Counted from the first letter of the stretch, positions 43,358-52,538 are shown. The stretch: DNA of 64,000 nucleotides from Spirosoma sordidisoli (GCF_004138325.1 NZ_SBLB01000003.1:658718-722717), one strand, 5' to 3'. Program-made: numbers and translations. The notes: generated from the letters alone by a model not told the origin.

Positions 43358-44338
43358 TTACTTGACTACGACCATAACCCGGCGATTGGCTTTACGGCCT
43401 TCGCGAGTGTCGTTAGAGGCTTTAGGATTGGCTTCCCCTTTGGCGTCGGTCACGATCTGATCGGGCGAGATGCCCGACTGGCGCAGTCTGGCCTTGACCT
43501 GGTTGGCGCGGTCACGTGAGAGTCGCAGGTTTACGTCGTCCGGACCGGAGTTATCGGTATAGCCGGTCAGTACCAGCTTCTTTTCTTTATGCGTTGACAG
43601 GTACGCAACGGCTTCTTTAAAGAATTTAGCGGTTTCGGGAGTTTTGATGTAGTTGGCCTCGCCCAGCGGGAAGTACAGATCGATGGGCTCAAAAACCGTC
43701 GTGAATTTTTCTTTGGCAGCCAACCCCGCTTCGGTGATGCCCGCAGCCACGGTTTCGGTAGCCGGAGCAGTAGCGGTCGACGTCGTATCGGTGGTCAGAT
43801 CGGTCAGAGTCGTATCGACAGGCGACGCGCTGTCGGCTCCGTCGAAGACAAAGTTTAGCCCACCATACAGCGAGTCACCGGCAGCCGTGAACGTCAGATC
43901 ATCCTGCAATACGCCTTTCGTAGTCAGCGATGCCGCCGGAACGCCCTGCTGCACCAGATACTGTTTGATGCCCTCGGCGCGGGCAAGGCCCAGATTGGGG
44001 AACGAACTGGTATTCGCTTCCGTCGATGCGTAATACCCTCTGATCTCCATGGTTCGGCCGGTAGTTTTGAGATAAGCCGTTAATGAATCGAGCGATCCGC
44101 CCAGCGCACTCATATTGGCATTGGCTCCCGACTTGGCAAAGCTGAAGTTGCCAGCCATATCGAGCCTGAACCGGTCACCGTCGGCAATGATTAGCGAGGG
44201 CATGGCAACGGTCGGCAAGGTGGTGGACGATGGCAGATCGTCAACGCACAACTGCTTGATTTTGCAGACATGCCACCAGGTTGAACCGATCATCCAAAGC
44301 ACCAGCAGGATAATCCAAGGGGTTTTATTGGTGAACAT
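43358..44338 (-). CDS. OmpA-family protein with two OmpA-like domains
   Basis: 326 residues from the ATG complementary to 44336-44338; the frame extends upstream but would cross the promoter. An N-terminal hydrophobic helix (about 6-25) may be an uncleaved anchor. The first half has an OmpA-like segment (MEIRGYYASTEANTSSFPNL, then LARAEGIKQYLVQQGVP). A Thr/Ala-rich linker follows. The C-terminal OmpA domain is canonical: VLTGYTDNSGPDDVNLRLSR, RANQVKARLRQSGI and the NRRVMVVVK end, with the Asp and Arg that bind diaminopimelate. OmpA domains bind peptidoglycan non-covalently. The protein probably links the inner membrane to the cell wall. Confidence 0.9.
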   Translation of the reverse strand: MFTNKTPWIILLVLWMIGSTWWHVCKIKQLCVDDLPSSTTLPTVAMPSLIIADGDRFRLDMAGNFSFAKSGANANMSALGGSLDSLTAYLKTTGRTMEIRGYYASTEANTSSFPNLGLARAEGIKQYLVQQGVPAASLTTKGVLQDDLTFTAAGDSLYGGLNFVFDGADSASPVDTTLTDLTTDTTSTATAPATETVAAGITEAGLAAKEKFTTVFEPIDLYFPLGEANYIKTPETAKFFKEAVAYLSTHKEKKLVLTGYTDNSGPDDVNLRLSRDRANQVKARLRQSGISPDQIVTDAKGEANPKASNDTREGRKANRRVMVVVK

Positions 44339-44412
44339 AGCGATAGTGGGGTTAGAAAGTACCTCTCGGTTTCGAGTGCGGCTATTAGACGGCGATCCCG
44401 GAAAAGGTTGCT

Positions 44413-44442
44413 CAAAAATACATGCAAGCAGTATAAATACAA
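44413..44442 (-). promoter_or_regulatory. Promoter of the OmpA-family gene
   Basis: On the minus strand TTG (44440-44442), a 19-base spacer and TATTTTTG (44420 down to 44413) match the Bacteroidota -33/-7 consensus. It lies about 75 bases upstream of the chosen start and argues for that start over the longer frame. Confidence 0.6.
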
Positions 44443-44593
44443 GACTGTCAGGGAATCTCAATATGCTGTCTCCACCCATAGTAGCACGAACCCCAGCCAG
44501 TCTGTCAATTAGTTACCGACATCACCTATCCATAACCGAAAAAGACTAGTTTTGTAAGTAGTTCTATAGAACTAACATCCATACCATCTTATC

Positions 44594-46231
44594 ATGACCC
44601 ATATCCTTCCGGCTTTGCTCCGTGCGGGACTGCTGTTAATGGTGTTCGCCCTGCTGAGCCGTTGTCAAAACGGCGTCACCGCCGTAGACCAGACAGCCGA
44701 ACCACCCGACATTCCCAAAACGGTAGCGCTGCCGCCCCTCCCGCCCCCTACCCGCCCTTTTACGTACGAAACGCCGACCGAGTCGAGCGCCTGGATGGGT
44801 ACCAACCCCAACTCCATCAACGGCCGACCCATTGGACCGGTATCGGCGGCCGAATCGTCAATACTACGGGTCGAGGTTCGGCGGGATTACGGAGGGAGCA
44901 TTCAGATCTACGACAAAGTCAGCAACCAGGCCCTCATCAACTTCTACGATATGGGCCGCGAGTCAGGCATGGCCTCGTACGGTGGGCCCCGAAGCTTCGC
45001 CGACGACTCGCCCCGCTGGAAAAACATCGGTTATAATCCACTACAGGCTGGCGACGATGGATTTAACCCATCTCCCATCCTGGTTCACGGCATTGTGAAC
45101 GGCTGGATCTATACGAAAGCCCAGTGTTTGTCCTGGGCCCATCAGGATGCCCGCCGACTGCCTTTTTTCTACGAACAGTGGGTTGGCGTCGACAGCAACA
45201 AAGTGCACGTCAAGGTCAGACTAACCCACCAGCGACCCGACAAAACGTTCTATAATGTCGAAGAGCAGGAATGGCCCATGATGATGATCAGCGGGCACCG
45301 CAAGGTTCATTTCTACACCGGCTCACGCCCCTATCAGAACGAACCAACAACCGTAAGCGACGGCATTGAACGGAGTATCGGCAGCATGGCTACCCAGCAA
45401 AGCACGCCTTTCTACCTGACCGAACCCTGGGAAGGCGTCGAGATTGCGCCAGACCGGCTGATTGGGTTATATAGCCCCGGTTTCTTCCGGGCCAACTACA
45501 ACGTAGCCGCCCTGACCCCCTCGCCCGACAACAGCGAAGGAAGCCTGACGCTGACCTATGTAGGCAACCGGCCCATGGTTCATTTAGACAGCGACAATAT
45601 CTGGCACAAAGATTACACGTATATACTTGGCAGTGAGCAGGATATACGTCAGTACGTATACGCGCAGCCCCGGCAGATGGTGCCCGATTTTACGTTCAAC
45701 AAAGCCGGTGGCCGTAACGGCTGGTTCATCCAGGATGGCGGCTATGATCAGCAGGAACCGTTCTCGTCCGACGACTGGCGGGTTATGTTCACCGGCAAAA
45801 CCGAAAATGGCGTCACCAACGCCCGGGGTACTAAACTCATCTCAACGACGGGCAGCTGGCCCGCCAGTCAATCCGGAACCCTGTACATCCGTATGGCATA
45901 TACCGGCCCGCCCGGTGCTCCGGCTCAGGTTCCTCTGCGGTTGGCCTGGCTGCTGAACGGGCAGGAACCCAACGGCTTCAACAGTCAGTATCCGGACCAG
46001 AACCGAACCCGGTTTCCCAGGGGCATTCGGGGGCCTGACGATCAGTACGTCCCCCTGGTCGTTCAAAATGACGGACAGATGCACACCTACAAACTAACCA
46101 TGACGGGTCATCCTGCCTGGAAAGATGTAGTGCAGCAGTTCGAGATTGCGCACAACTACAGTCCGGCTTTTGTCGCACCCGGCGAAGTGCTGACGCTCCG
46201 CTATTTCGGCACGCACGATCCGGGGCAATAG
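44594..46231 (+). CDS. Lipoprotein of unknown function, 545 residues
   Basis: The signal peptide ends in LLSRC (C24), suggesting a lipoprotein. A Pro-rich linker follows to about residue 55. The rest is beta-rich with many aromatic residues, for example YGGSIQIYDKVSNQALINFY, VHVKVRLTHQRPD and MMISGHRKVHFYTGSRPY, which look like a galactose-mutarotase-like or glycan-binding sandwich. A second domain (about 370-545) has DWRVMFTGKTENG and a jelly-roll-like C-terminus (VAPGEVLTLRYFG). I do not recognise a family. It may act in surface glycan binding or processing. A -7-like TAGTTTTG lies at 44548-44555. Confidence 0.8.
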   Translation: MTHILPALLRAGLLLMVFALLSRCQNGVTAVDQTAEPPDIPKTVALPPLPPPTRPFTYETPTESSAWMGTNPNSINGRPIGPVSAAESSILRVEVRRDYGGSIQIYDKVSNQALINFYDMGRESGMASYGGPRSFADDSPRWKNIGYNPLQAGDDGFNPSPILVHGIVNGWIYTKAQCLSWAHQDARRLPFFYEQWVGVDSNKVHVKVRLTHQRPDKTFYNVEEQEWPMMMISGHRKVHFYTGSRPYQNEPTTVSDGIERSIGSMATQQSTPFYLTEPWEGVEIAPDRLIGLYSPGFFRANYNVAALTPSPDNSEGSLTLTYVGNRPMVHLDSDNIWHKDYTYILGSEQDIRQYVYAQPRQMVPDFTFNKAGGRNGWFIQDGGYDQQEPFSSDDWRVMFTGKTENGVTNARGTKLISTTGSWPASQSGTLYIRMAYTGPPGAPAQVPLRLAWLLNGQEPNGFNSQYPDQNRTRFPRGIRGPDDQYVPLVVQNDGQMHTYKLTMTGHPAWKDVVQQFEIAHNYSPAFVAPGEVLTLRYFGTHDPGQ

Positions 46232-46283
46232 ATACCTGTGCTGTTTTAGGGCTTTTTTTCTTCCACACCATACAGATTCACTC

Positions 46284-48185
46284 ATGACTGGCACGCACGC
46301 GTCAGGTCAGCGGCTATACAGGCTGCTGGTAAGCTTCGTATTCACCCTCCTCGTTTTCAACCGATGGGTCGTTTATAATACCCCACTCGATGGCCTTGAC
46401 GGATCCTGGGCCATTGCCCTGCATCTGGCCCGGGCGGCCGGGCTGGACTACGGTACCGACTTCATATTCACCTATGGCCCCCTGGGCTGGTACACGACCC
46501 GACTCCCGATTGCGGTAGAGAGCTGGGAAATTGTTCTCCTGGACCTGGTTTACGTTTTTCATGTATACATAATCATATGGTTTGTTCTTGGCAACCAATT
46601 CTCCTGGCTGCGGTACGGAATCGTAGCCGGGCTGGTCACCCTGCATACGCTGGCCGCGGGGACTGAGATTCCTTTTGTCTTCTACTTCTTCGTGCTGGCC
46701 TATCTGGGTTACTATCAGCGTACCCGTCGGGCCTGGTTACTGGTGGGGGCGTCGGTCATCGCCATCCTTTCCTTCTACATGAAAGCGAATGTGGGCCTTG
46801 TCAGCCTGGGCAGCCTGGTTATCTACGCCCTGATTCAGCGGCTGACGGGTGAGATGACCTCCCGTCACCTCCTGATCAGCATGAGCAGCATGGCAGGTCT
46901 GCTGGCCCTGAGCGTGGTGCTGCTGCCTGTTCAGCTGGGCCCCTACCTCGTTGCCCAGTGGCACCTGATCGATTCTTACAACGACGTCATGTACCTGGTT
47001 CAGAACAAACGGGCTATACTGGTAAGCCTCCTGATCCTGGGCCTATCCATCGGCGCGCTGAGCTGGCCGTTGTACCAGCTCCTGAAGCGGGGGCAGCTTC
47101 CCGGGTTCCTCCGCCGGGAAGGCGTCCTGTTCGGGCTGGTAGCGTTGCAGCTCTTCGTTCTTTTCAAGGAATCCTTTGTCCGGGCCGACGCCGGGCACAT
47201 TGGTTTCTTTTATAAGTACGGGCTGCTGCCGTTCACGATTTTGGCGTTGTTTTCGGCTCATTCGTCTGTTCGCCGGTGGGCGGTGCTGCCCATGATCCTA
47301 CTGGCCCTGGCCGCGCCGAAGCTGGTTGCGTATAACTGGGACAGTAGTTTTCCGTACCGCTGGGTCAGCCAGGCCTTTAGCTACGGACAGGATGTATGGA
47401 ACCCCGTCAGGCCCTCGCTGGTAACCAACCGGATGGGCTTCCCCGTATCCTGGCTAAACCGGCTGAACCAGAAGCGGGTTGACATTATGCCCGCCGATGT
47501 GGCCCTGCTTTATCACCATAAACTGCGGTATACGCCCCGTCCCATTATGCAGACCTACCAGGTTACCGATGCTTACCTGGACTCGCTCAACGCGGCTTAC
47601 TACGGCTCAGCCCGCGCGGCCGACTATGTGGTGATCGCCTGGGATGCCATCGATGGCCGCGATCCGTTTAACGACGAACCCGCCACCAAGCTGGCCCTTC
47701 GTACGCACTACGCCGTTGTTGATCAGCAGGGCGACTGGCTGCTGCTGGGGAAGAAACCGATCCGTCAAACCGACTACAAGGCCCCGTTCCGTACTCAGGT
47801 TGCCCAGATAGGTCATTCTGTTCCGGTACGGCCGGCCGACGGTTGCTGGCAACGCTGGCAGATCGACTGCCGGTATCGCCCCATGGGGGCGCTCCAGCGG
47901 CTGCTTTTTCAACCCCCGTCGCTTCATGTCGAGCTGACGTACCGGTCTGGCCAGCGCGATACCTTCCGAACGGCCATTCCCCTGCTAAAAGGCGGCCTAC
48001 TGATTGGACCTCATCCCCGCAACCTGACCAACATGAGCCATTTTCTGCAACGGCGGGATCAGCATCTGCCCGGTTTGGCCTCCATCCGGCTGCTGGCCGA
48101 TACCAGCTTGTTTTATCCAACCGTTCATGTCCGCCAATATCCCTTAAATTTGTCGGGTAACGGACAACCTGATTATGCTGATTGA
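46284..48185 (+). CDS. Polytopic membrane protein, possible GT-C-type glycosyltransferase
   Basis: 633 residues. About ten to eleven transmembrane helices fill residues 10-370. A first outer loop has acidic residues (DGLDGSWAIALHLARAAGLD, then YGTDF), reminiscent of the catalytic loop of GT-C enzymes that use lipid-linked sugars. The C-terminal 230 residues are extracytoplasmic and contain no motif I know. The identification as a glycosyltransferase is tentative. Its last 11 bases overlap the threonine aldolase start, so the two are translationally coupled. Confidence 0.78.
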   Translation: MTGTHASGQRLYRLLVSFVFTLLVFNRWVVYNTPLDGLDGSWAIALHLARAAGLDYGTDFIFTYGPLGWYTTRLPIAVESWEIVLLDLVYVFHVYIIIWFVLGNQFSWLRYGIVAGLVTLHTLAAGTEIPFVFYFFVLAYLGYYQRTRRAWLLVGASVIAILSFYMKANVGLVSLGSLVIYALIQRLTGEMTSRHLLISMSSMAGLLALSVVLLPVQLGPYLVAQWHLIDSYNDVMYLVQNKRAILVSLLILGLSIGALSWPLYQLLKRGQLPGFLRREGVLFGLVALQLFVLFKESFVRADAGHIGFFYKYGLLPFTILALFSAHSSVRRWAVLPMILLALAAPKLVAYNWDSSFPYRWVSQAFSYGQDVWNPVRPSLVTNRMGFPVSWLNRLNQKRVDIMPADVALLYHHKLRYTPRPIMQTYQVTDAYLDSLNAAYYGSARAADYVVIAWDAIDGRDPFNDEPATKLALRTHYAVVDQQGDWLLLGKKPIRQTDYKAPFRTQVAQIGHSVPVRPADGCWQRWQIDCRYRPMGALQRLLFQPPSLHVELTYRSGQRDTFRTAIPLLKGGLLIGPHPRNLTNMSHFLQRRDQHLPGLASIRLLADTSLFYPTVHVRQYPLNLSGNGQPDYAD

Positions 48186-49212
48186 CCTTCGTAGCGATAC
48201 CATTACTCAACCCACGCCCGCCATGCGCGAGGCTATGTTTAACGCCCCCTTGGGCGACGATGTACTCGGCGACGACCCCACTGTAAATGCCCTGGAAGCT
48301 AAAGCTGCTCATATATTCGGTATGGAAGCGGCTCTTTTCTGCGCCAGCGGCACCATGACCAATCAGCTGGCGATCCGGACCCACTGCCGCCCCGGCGACG
48401 ATGTGATCTGCGATCAGCTCTCGCACGTGTATCTGTACGAAGGCGGGGGTATCATGGCCAATGCGCTGGCTTCGGTCAGTCTGCCCCAGGGAAAACGGGG
48501 GAAGCTAACCCCCGACCTCATCCGCGACTACATCTACAGTCCGGCCGATCCGCACAAACCCCTGTCGCGGCTGGTGGTGCTGGAAAATACCGTCAACAAG
48601 GGCGGGGGCTGTTACTATACCATTCCCGAAATAGCGGCTATCCGCAAGGTCTGCGACGAACACGGCCTGCTGCTGCACCTCGACGGGGCCCGGCTTTTCA
48701 ACGCCCTCGTCGAAACCGGCGACCCAACCCAGGCCTATGGGCAACTGTTCGACTCGATCAGTATCTGCCTCTCGAAAGGCTTAGGCTGTCCGGTCGGTTC
48801 GCTACTGCTGGGGAAGGCCTCTTTCATCGGGCAGGCCCGCCGGTACCGAAAACTCATGGGCGGGGGCTGGCGCCAGGCTGGCTTTCTGGCGGCTGCGGGT
48901 ATTTACGCCCTCGACCACCACGTTGAACGGCTTCGGCAGGACCATGCCCGCGCCCGCCGGATCGGGACGCTGTTCAGCAACCGGCCCGAGGTAGAGGAAA
49001 TCTATCCGATCGACACGAATATTGTCATTTTCAGACTATCCGAAACCCTTTTAGCGGCTGATTATGTTCAGAAACTAGAGCAAATTGGTATCCGGGGGAT
49101 CACCTTCGGTAAGCACCTGGTTCGGTTTGTTACCCATCTGCACCTGACCGACGAGCACATTGACCAGATGGCCGGGGCACTCCAGCAATTGACTTTAGAG
49201 ACTACCTACTGA
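48175..49212 (+). CDS. ltaE: Low-specificity L-threonine aldolase
   Basis: 345 residues, PLP-dependent fold type I. LIDLRSDTITQPTPAMREAM is the N-terminal signature. ALFCASGTMTNQLAI is the cofactor phosphate loop, LHLDGARLFNALVETG holds the PLP aspartate, and ISICLSKGLGCPVGSLLLG the Schiff-base lysine. It cleaves L-threonine or L-allo-threonine to glycine and acetaldehyde. It overlaps both neighbours (11 bases upstream, one base downstream), so it is the middle gene of a tight three-gene operon. Confidence 0.96.
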   Translation: MLIDLRSDTITQPTPAMREAMFNAPLGDDVLGDDPTVNALEAKAAHIFGMEAALFCASGTMTNQLAIRTHCRPGDDVICDQLSHVYLYEGGGIMANALASVSLPQGKRGKLTPDLIRDYIYSPADPHKPLSRLVVLENTVNKGGGCYYTIPEIAAIRKVCDEHGLLLHLDGARLFNALVETGDPTQAYGQLFDSISICLSKGLGCPVGSLLLGKASFIGQARRYRKLMGGGWRQAGFLAAAGIYALDHHVERLRQDHARARRIGTLFSNRPEVEEIYPIDTNIVIFRLSETLLAADYVQKLEQIGIRGITFGKHLVRFVTHLHLTDEHIDQMAGALQQLTLETTY

Positions 49213-50810
49213 TGCATATTCAGACCAGAACACTACAGAAAGATGATTACGATGACCTCAAGGAGGCCATGATTGAGGTATACAGCGGCATTGGCGGAGA
49301 TTACTGGCAGAAAAGTAAGATCAACAAGCTGCTCACGATTTTCCCCGAAGGCCAGTTCTGCGTTGAAGTCGACGGGAAAGTGGTGGCCTGTGCGCTCGCC
49401 ATTCGGGTGAAGTACGACCAGTTTGGCGACAACCACACCTACCACGAAATTACTGGTGGCTATACCTTCAAAACGCATAGCGACGAGGGCGACTACATGT
49501 ATGGTATCGAGGTATTCGTGCACCCCGACTACCGCGACCTGCGCCTGGGCCGACGGCTCTACGACGCCCGAAAAGAACTCTGCGAAACCCTCAACCTGAA
49601 AGGGATTCTGGCGGGTGGACGTATCCCGAACTACAATAAATACGCTGACGAGCTGAGCCCGCGCGAATACATCGCCAAGGTAAAGCAGAAAGAAATTTAC
49701 GACCCCACGCTGACCTTCCAGATCTCGAACGATTTCCACGTTCGGAAGGTCCTGCGCGGCTACCTGCCCGGCGATACGGAGTCGAAGGAGTACGCCACCC
49801 TGCTGGAGTGGATCAACATTTATTACGTTGTCGAGAAAGACAAACGCCCCCATACCGACTCCATTATCCGGCTGGGCGTTATCCAGTGGCAGATGCGGCT
49901 GTTCAAAAACCTGAACGCTTTCCTGGATCAGGTTGAGTTTTTTGCCAACGCGGTTAGTGATTACCGGGCCGACTTTATGGTGCTGCCGGAGTTTTTCAAC
50001 ACCCCGCTCATGGCCGACTTCAACGACCTGCCCGAGCCGGTAGCCATTCGTAAACTGGCCGACTTTACCGAAGAGGTGCGCGACAAACTCTGCGAATTGG
50101 CCATTTCGTATAATGTGAACATCGTTGGCGGCAGTATGCCCCTGGTCGACAGTGATGGCAAGCTGTACAACGTGGCTTACCTCTGCCGGCGCGATGGTTC
50201 CTACGAAGAGTACCGAAAGATCCATATCACCCCCAACGAGGTGCGTCACTACGGCATGGTGGGCGGCTACGAGATCCGCGCCTTCGACACCGACTGCGGC
50301 AAGATCGGGATGCTGATCTGCTACGACGTTGAGTTCCCCGAACTGGGTCGGATTCTGGCTCAGCAGGGCATGCAGATTCTGTTCGTTCCGTTCCTGACCG
50401 ATACCCAGAACGGCTATTCACGGGTACGGCACTGCGCCCAGGCCCGGGCAATCGAAAACGAATGTTACGTGGCAATTTCGGGTTGCGTCGGCAATCTGCC
50501 GAAGGTGCACAACATGGACATCAATTTTGCGCAGTCGGCGGTGTTTACCCCGTCTGACTTCCAGTTTCCGACCAACGCGGTGAAGGCAGAAGCGACCCCA
50601 AATACGGAAATGGTGCTGATCGCCGACGTCGACCTGAGCCTGCTGAAAGAGCTGCACGAACACGGGTCGGTACAGGTGTTGAAAGACCGGCGAACCGACC
50701 TCTACGATGTTACGCTGAAAAAGGCCGCCAAGAAGGCACTAAAGCAGAAAAAGGCCTCGCCCGACAACGACCCCGAAGAAGTGGCGCCGGTCATTGTGGT
50801 AGCCAGTTAA
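49212..50810 (+). CDS. Fusion of GNAT N-acetyltransferase and carbon-nitrogen hydrolase
   Basis: 532 residues. The N-terminal GNAT domain (about 1-200) has the acetyl-CoA loop VHPDYRDLRLGRRLYDARKE. The nitrilase-like domain (about 220-510) has the Glu-Lys-Cys triad in VLPEFFNTP, YRKIHITPNEVRHYG and LICYDVEFPEL. A Lys-rich tail ends the protein. Nitrilase-superfamily members hydrolyse amides or nitriles. This fused form is seen in other bacteria, often annotated as bifunctional, but its substrate is unknown to me. A GNAT domain with an amidase suggests acylation and deacylation of a related amine (inference). The ATG overlaps the threonine aldolase stop by one base. Confidence 0.93.
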   Translation: MHIQTRTLQKDDYDDLKEAMIEVYSGIGGDYWQKSKINKLLTIFPEGQFCVEVDGKVVACALAIRVKYDQFGDNHTYHEITGGYTFKTHSDEGDYMYGIEVFVHPDYRDLRLGRRLYDARKELCETLNLKGILAGGRIPNYNKYADELSPREYIAKVKQKEIYDPTLTFQISNDFHVRKVLRGYLPGDTESKEYATLLEWINIYYVVEKDKRPHTDSIIRLGVIQWQMRLFKNLNAFLDQVEFFANAVSDYRADFMVLPEFFNTPLMADFNDLPEPVAIRKLADFTEEVRDKLCELAISYNVNIVGGSMPLVDSDGKLYNVAYLCRRDGSYEEYRKIHITPNEVRHYGMVGGYEIRAFDTDCGKIGMLICYDVEFPELGRILAQQGMQILFVPFLTDTQNGYSRVRHCAQARAIENECYVAISGCVGNLPKVHNMDINFAQSAVFTPSDFQFPTNAVKAEATPNTEMVLIADVDLSLLKELHEHGSVQVLKDRRTDLYDVTLKKAAKKALKQKKASPDNDPEEVAPVIVVAS

Positions 50811-50817
50811 TGAACAG

Positions 50818-50845
50818 AAGGCCTTCCTGAGCGAAGGCCTTTTTT
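50818..50845. terminator. Bidirectional terminator
   Basis: Nine-base stem (50818-50826 with 50833-50841), loop of six, followed on the plus strand by a T-run. It serves the GNAT-nitrilase operon and probably the convergent DUF2809 gene. Confidence 0.8.
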
Positions 50846-50860
50846 GCTTTCTCCGCGACG

Positions 50861-51310
50861 TTACCGCTTTAGTATACGCCGATATCGGCCTGGCATCAGG
50901 TACGCGTCCATCAGATACCCGATCAGCGCGCCGAGGCTATAGCAAAGCAGGTCGCTCCACACAAACGAAAAGCCCAGTATAAGCCCGCCCAGCCGGGTTG
51001 CCCGGATAGCCTCAAGCCAGGGTTCGTGAATCAGCTGGCTGGCTTCTATCCCAAACGAGAACAACAGCGTCACCAGCGCCAGCCAGCCGGCAGGCCAACC
51101 GGGGAGGAGGGTACAAAAGCCGAAAAAAACCATCAGCGCCCAGAGAACATCACCCGCATAAAGCCCGATAAACGGGATGCCGCCGAAAAAACGACGGGAA
51201 GCCAGCCCTGCCAGCAACGCAAGAGCAACAAAACCCACGTACGCCAGCCGGTTACGCTGAATCGACACGGATTCCTGTCGGTCTGTAGTTGCGGTCTGAT
51301 TGGTTGCCAT
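50861..51310 (-). CDS. DUF2809-family small membrane protein
   Basis: 149 residues with four predicted transmembrane helices. AGLASRRFFGGIPFIGLYAG and DVLWALMVFFGF match the DUF2809 signature, and FGIEASQLIHEPWLEAIRAT the conserved region after helix three. ILGFSFVWSDLLCYSLGALI forms the last span. The family has no established function. It is convergent with the GNAT-nitrilase gene and divergent from the Rrf2 gene. Confidence 0.88.
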   Translation of the reverse strand: MATNQTATTDRQESVSIQRNRLAYVGFVALALLAGLASRRFFGGIPFIGLYAGDVLWALMVFFGFCTLLPGWPAGWLALVTLLFSFGIEASQLIHEPWLEAIRATRLGGLILGFSFVWSDLLCYSLGALIGYLMDAYLMPGRYRRILKR

Positions 51311-51396
51311 GTACTCATCTGCCCGCTGCCTGTATGCAGTTGGTACATGCAGTCTACAAAAAATTTCAGCGATAGGGGGAATTATTATTCATTACA

Positions 51397-51423
51397 AACT
51401 GTAACATTATTAACTACAGTAAT
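51397..51423 (+). promoter_or_regulatory. Putative Rrf2 regulator operator (site 1)
   Basis: aactgtaaca, shared with 51846-51855, is part of an inverted repeat actgta-N11-tacagt (51398-51403 with 51415-51420) that runs up to the rrf2-type start codon. Occupancy would block translation start or transcription, fitting autorepression. Confidence 0.45.
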
Positions 51424-51832
51424 GACCGGACAATTCACGATATCGATGCATATTCTTACCCTGTTGGCCAAAGCGGCTGAGGGTGAATGGGTGTCGTCGG
51501 ATCTGATTGCGGGCAGCATCAACATAAACCCGGTTCTGGTTCGTAAGGAGATTGGCAACCTCCGTCGAAATGGGCTGGTAGTCAGCCGCGAAGGCAAGAA
51601 CGGGGGAAGCAGGCTGGCCAAACCGGCTAATCAGGTGCGGGTGTCGGATATCTTTCTGGCCACCCGCCAGGGCCCTTTTCTCGGCACCTCCCGTAACAAA
51701 CCCAACCCCAATTGCCCCGTCGGCAAAGAAATCAACCGGCATCTGGAAGCGCTCTATCAGGAGGCCGAGGAAGCGCTCGTTCAGAAACTGGGCGACAGCA
51801 CACTGGCCGACTTCAGCCGCCGGTTCGATTAA
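51422..51832 (+). CDS. Rrf2-family transcriptional regulator
   Basis: 136 residues from ATG 51422, which gives the family N-terminus; the upstream extension overlaps the divergent gene and has no sense. The winged helix has FTISMHILTLLAKAAEGEWV, the recognition region INPVLVRKEIGNLRRNGLVV and the wing SREGKNGGSRLAKPA. Only one cysteine follows (NPNCPVG), so the iron-sulfur cluster of IscR/NsrR-type members is unlikely. It resembles the YwnA type, which sits beside an NAD(P)-binding oxidoreductase as here. Two similar AT-rich inverted repeats before this gene and before the next suggest it represses both. Confidence 0.92.
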   Translation: MTGQFTISMHILTLLAKAAEGEWVSSDLIAGSININPVLVRKEIGNLRRNGLVVSREGKNGGSRLAKPANQVRVSDIFLATRQGPFLGTSRNKPNPNCPVGKEINRHLEALYQEAEEALVQKLGDSTLADFSRRFD

Positions 51833-51845
51833 TTTTTTTACCCAT

Positions 51846-51866
51846 AACTGTAACAATTTTTATTAC
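51846..51866 (+). promoter_or_regulatory. Putative Rrf2 regulator operator (site 2)
   Basis: aactgtaaca (51846-51855) identical to site 1, and gtaa-N9-ttac (51850-51853 with 51863-51866), 28 bases before the oxidoreductase ATG in an AT-rich gap. Confidence 0.42.
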
Positions 51867-51893
51867 ATTTTTTTACATAAATCGGTTATACGT

Positions 51894-52538
51894 ATGAAAA
51901 TTGCCCTTATTGGCGCATCTGGCTTTGTCGGATCTGCCGTACTTACCGAAGCGCTGGAACGCGGTCATTCGGTCACGGCCATTGTTCGCCATCCTGATAA
52001 AATCACGACCACCCACCCCAACCTGAACGTTCAGCCGGGCGATGCACAGCAGGCCGATACGGTGGCGACACTGGTAGCGGGCCACGATGCCGTTATCAAC
52101 TCATTCAACGCAGGCTGGACAAACCCGAACCTGTATACCGATTTTCTGGCTGGCTGCGAAGCAATCGAGAAAGGCACTGAGCAGGCAGGCGTTAAACGAC
52201 TGCTGGTTGTGGGCGGAGCGGGAAGCCTGGAGGTGGCGCCGGGTGTTCAACTGGTTGACACCCCTCAGTTTCCGGCCGACTGGAAGGCAGGCGCTACGGC
52301 GGCCCGCGATTACCTCAACATCGTTCGGAAAAATACGACCCTGGACTGGACCTTTATCAGTCCGGCCATCGGGCTGGCGCCCGGCGCGCGTACCGGCACG
52401 TTCCGACTCGGCACTGACCAGCCCGTTTTCGATGAAAACGGAGGATCAGCCATTTCGGTAGCCGACCTGGCCGTGGCTATTCTGAATGAGGTGGAGCAAC
52501 CCCAGTTTGTTCGGCAGCGGTTCACGCTCGGCTATTAA
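51894..52538 (+). CDS. NAD(P)-binding oxidoreductase of the YwnB/atypical SDR type
   Basis: 214 residues. The Rossmann motif is IALIGASGFVGSAVLTEALE (G-x-x-G-x-x-G) followed by basic residues (VRHPDK) that favour NADPH. LVVGGAGSLEVAPGVQLVD and WTFISPAIGLAPGARTG match the NmrA-like/atypical short-chain dehydrogenase group, which lacks the Tyr-x3-Lys pair. Likely roles are redox sensing or reduction of quinone or aldehyde compounds. It follows the Rrf2 regulator by 61 bases. The pairing parallels ywnA-ywnB in Bacillus. Confidence 0.9.
   Translation: MKIALIGASGFVGSAVLTEALERGHSVTAIVRHPDKITTTHPNLNVQPGDAQQADTVATLVAGHDAVINSFNAGWTNPNLYTDFLAGCEAIEKGTEQAGVKRLLVVGGAGSLEVAPGVQLVDTPQFPADWKAGATAARDYLNIVRKNTTLDWTFISPAIGLAPGARTGTFRLGTDQPVFDENGGSAISVADLAVAILNEVEQPQFVRQRFTLGY

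Noticed and set aside
49233..50249. A 338-codon minus-strand frame opposite the GNAT-nitrilase gene
   Set aside because: Antisense of conserved catalytic domains; no signal or domain in the product.
51026..51421. An N-terminal extension of the Rrf2 regulator by about 130 residues
   Set aside because: It lies antisense to the DUF2809 gene and lacks homology; ATG 51422 gives the normal family start.
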